Source: JAVEYA01 sp034003745
Lineage (GTDB): Bacteria > Bacillota > Peptococcia > DRI-13 > PHAD01
Assembly: GCA_034003745.1 (NCBI GenBank)
Contig: JAVEYA010000124.1
Location: forward strand, 1 to 6,348
Direction of reading: 5' to 3'
Length of the DNA: 6,348 bases
Shown one piece after another: positions 5,544 through 6,348 of this stretch. The first letter of the stretch is position 1, and each line of letters starts with the position of its first letter. The notes under the pieces were generated by a model. That model ran no database searches, was not told the origin of the DNA, and saw only the letters and a list, made by a program, of their open reading frames with translations. Made by a program: the position numbers and the translations under genes.

Positions 5544-6064
5544 GATTCTTCAGCCTCCTCCTGCTCATGTTCTTCCGCTTTAGGCTGGGACAGATAAATA
5601 ACCTCCTGGGAACCGGTATGGGCAGCGGCAAAAGCCTTCTGGGCAAACTCCTTAAAGTCATGGTAGGAAGAGGTGGCTCCGGTAATGCCATCTACTTGTT
5701 CCGGATTTTGATAGATCAGCAGATTTTTGGCAAAACGCGGGCAATACTCGCTGGGACCCAGCCCGTTAGCTGCCTTCATTCGTGTATTGTAGGCCTGGTC
5801 TTGGGTTTTTAAAATTCCGGCAGCGGAGATATAATCAAAATTCGCCTGGGCAATTTCTCCCGCGCTATTGACTTCCATGGCAAAAAAGGCTTTCCAGCCC
5901 CGTTCATCGGGCTCGCTGAATTCCACGCGATATGTACCCGGTTTTAAGGGAGAAACCATAGTTTCCTCAACAGCCGGCTCCGGTTCATGCAGACGAGGAT
6001 AATAAAAAACAACCGCCGCACCCACTGCAATGATACACACCAATAATAGAACCCACTTCTTCAT
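5540..6064 (-). CDS. Membrane-anchored extracytoplasmic FMN-binding domain protein
   Basis: This 174-residue protein has an N-terminal signal anchor (about 4-22, MKKWVLLLVCIIAVGAAVVF, no lipobox), a short linker and a single FMN_bind domain (about 41-152). It starts KPGTYRVEF and carries DGITGATSS at 125-133, matching the ApbE-type flavinylation motif, with Thr131 the expected site of covalent FMN attachment. Cys108 in YCPRF is the only cysteine in the soluble part. The C-terminus is a charged EEHEQEEAEES tail. Proteins of this family carry electrons outside the membrane, as in RnfG/NqrC and Gram-positive extracellular electron transfer flavoproteins. ATG at 6062-6064 follows AGGAGG with a short spacer. 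The stop overlaps the MCP start by ATGA. No ApbE flavin transferase is in the window, so one would have to be encoded elsewhere. Confidence 0.9.
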   Translation of the reverse strand: MKKWVLLLVCIIAVGAAVVFYYPRLHEPEPAVEETMVSPLKPGTYRVEFSEPDERGWKAFFAMEVNSAGEIAQANFDYISAAGILKTQDQAYNTRMKAANGLGPSEYCPRFAKNLLIYQNPEQVDGITGATSSYHDFKEFAQKAFAAAHTGSQEVIYLSQPKAEEHEQEEAEES

Positions 6065-6143
6065 AACATCCCTCCTATATGTCAGATAATGACGAAAATA
6101 TAAACTTAAAGCCGAAATAAGGGATAATCGGTATTTTTTTCAC

Positions 6144-6173
6144 ATTATAATTTAGTATAATTCAGTCAGCCAA
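6144..6173 (-). promoter_or_regulatory. Sigma-A-type promoter of the FMN-protein/MCP unit
   Basis: On the minus strand, TTGGCT (6168-6173) and a perfect TATAAT (6144-6149) are separated by 18 bases. The start point would lie near 6137, leaving a leader of roughly 70 bases with a weak CCGA/TCGG dyad. A motility sigma factor promoter was considered, but the spacing does not fit. Confidence 0.65.
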
Positions 6174-6295
6174 TGTCTGTAAATAGTGATACGAAGCCAG
6201 GAATAATTAATGATGAATTAGCAATATAAAAAATTTGGTATTTTTCATCGCTATGCTTCGTAATATCTTACAGCATTATTTCTATATTAACAGAG

Positions 6296-6317
6296 CCTTC
6301 TGAACACCTTCTGAACA
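6296..6317. promoter_or_regulatory. Perfect 11-base tandem repeat, candidate response-regulator site
   Basis: CCTTCTGAACA occurs twice head to tail with no spacer (6296-6306 and 6307-6317). An 11-base period, one helical turn, is typical of OmpR/PhoB-family sites. On the plus strand, a TATTAT hexamer (6331-6336) lies 13 bases further on, so the repeat would overlap the -35 position of a rightward promoter. Confidence 0.5.
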
Positions 6318-6348
6318 TCAACCGATGGATTATTATAACACTTCTTGC

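Larger units (their letters stand above)
6065..6348. other. AT-rich intergenic region, no gene seen
   Basis: No reading frame with a credible start and ribosome binding site is visible on either strand. The stretch holds the promoter of the FMN-protein/MCP unit, a long-range inverted repeat (ACGAAGC at 6191-6197, GCTTCGT at 6255-6261), a small AAAAAT/ATTTTT hairpin (about 6229-6245) and a tandem repeat near the right edge. The layout suggests a divergent gene beginning beyond the window. Confidence 0.6.

Noticed and set aside
6120..6160. Motility (sigma-28) promoter for the FMN-protein/MCP unit
   Set aside because: ACCGATTA on the minus strand resembles the -10 GCCGATAA, but the nearest TAAA lies 18 rather than 15 bases upstream; the TTGGCT/TATAAT pair fits better.
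1..6348. CRISPR array, tRNA, rRNA or insertion sequence
   Set aside because: No regularly spaced direct repeats, tRNA-like cloverleaf, ribosomal RNA segments or transposase reading frame could be recognised.

Overview
The window (6,348 bases) reads as a compact bacterial chromosome segment in which every credible gene lies on the minus strand, so transcription runs from high to low coordinates. Strong AAGGAGG-type ribosome binding sites, two TTG/ATG start choices settled by them, AT-rich promoters in an otherwise roughly GC-balanced sequence, and the protein families present point to an anaerobic Firmicute. A spore-former of the Negativicutes/Clostridia type is my guess from protein resemblance, not proven by the sequence.

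Right part (about 6348 to 3748). An AT-rich intergenic stretch holds a sigma-A-like promoter (6144-6173) that drives a two-gene unit. The first gene encodes a membrane-anchored extracytoplasmic FMN-binding protein with a DGITGATS flavinylation motif. It overlaps by ATGA the gene for a transmembrane methyl-accepting chemotaxis protein. The unit ends at a strong GGGACA/TGTCCC hairpin (3748-3784) that also looks like a REP-type repeat. Near the right edge, a perfect 11-base tandem repeat placed upstream of a -10-like hexamer suggests a response-regulator-controlled divergent gene just outside the window.

Middle (3709 to 3312). A single small membrane protein of the DUF454/YbaN family, with its own extended -10 promoter and a TTG start.

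Left part (3300 to 12). A probable five-gene zinc uptake operon from a promoter at 3272-3300. In order: a 117-residue membrane protein with a His-rich DHEHDHH segment and a CSVC motif; znuA (zinc-binding lipoprotein with an acidic/His-rich loop built partly from a 24-base tandem repeat); znuC (ATPase); znuB (permease); and a 36-residue lipoprotein coupled to znuB by an ATGA overlap. Between the first gene and znuA lie two consecutive hairpins, one GC-rich and one a perfect 11-bp AT-rich dyad touching the znuA ribosome binding site. They may set the ratio of first-gene to transporter expression. ZnuA captures metal outside the membrane, ZnuB passes it in and ZnuC supplies ATP hydrolysis. The two small flanking proteins look like accessory parts of unknown function and are the most novel elements of the operon.
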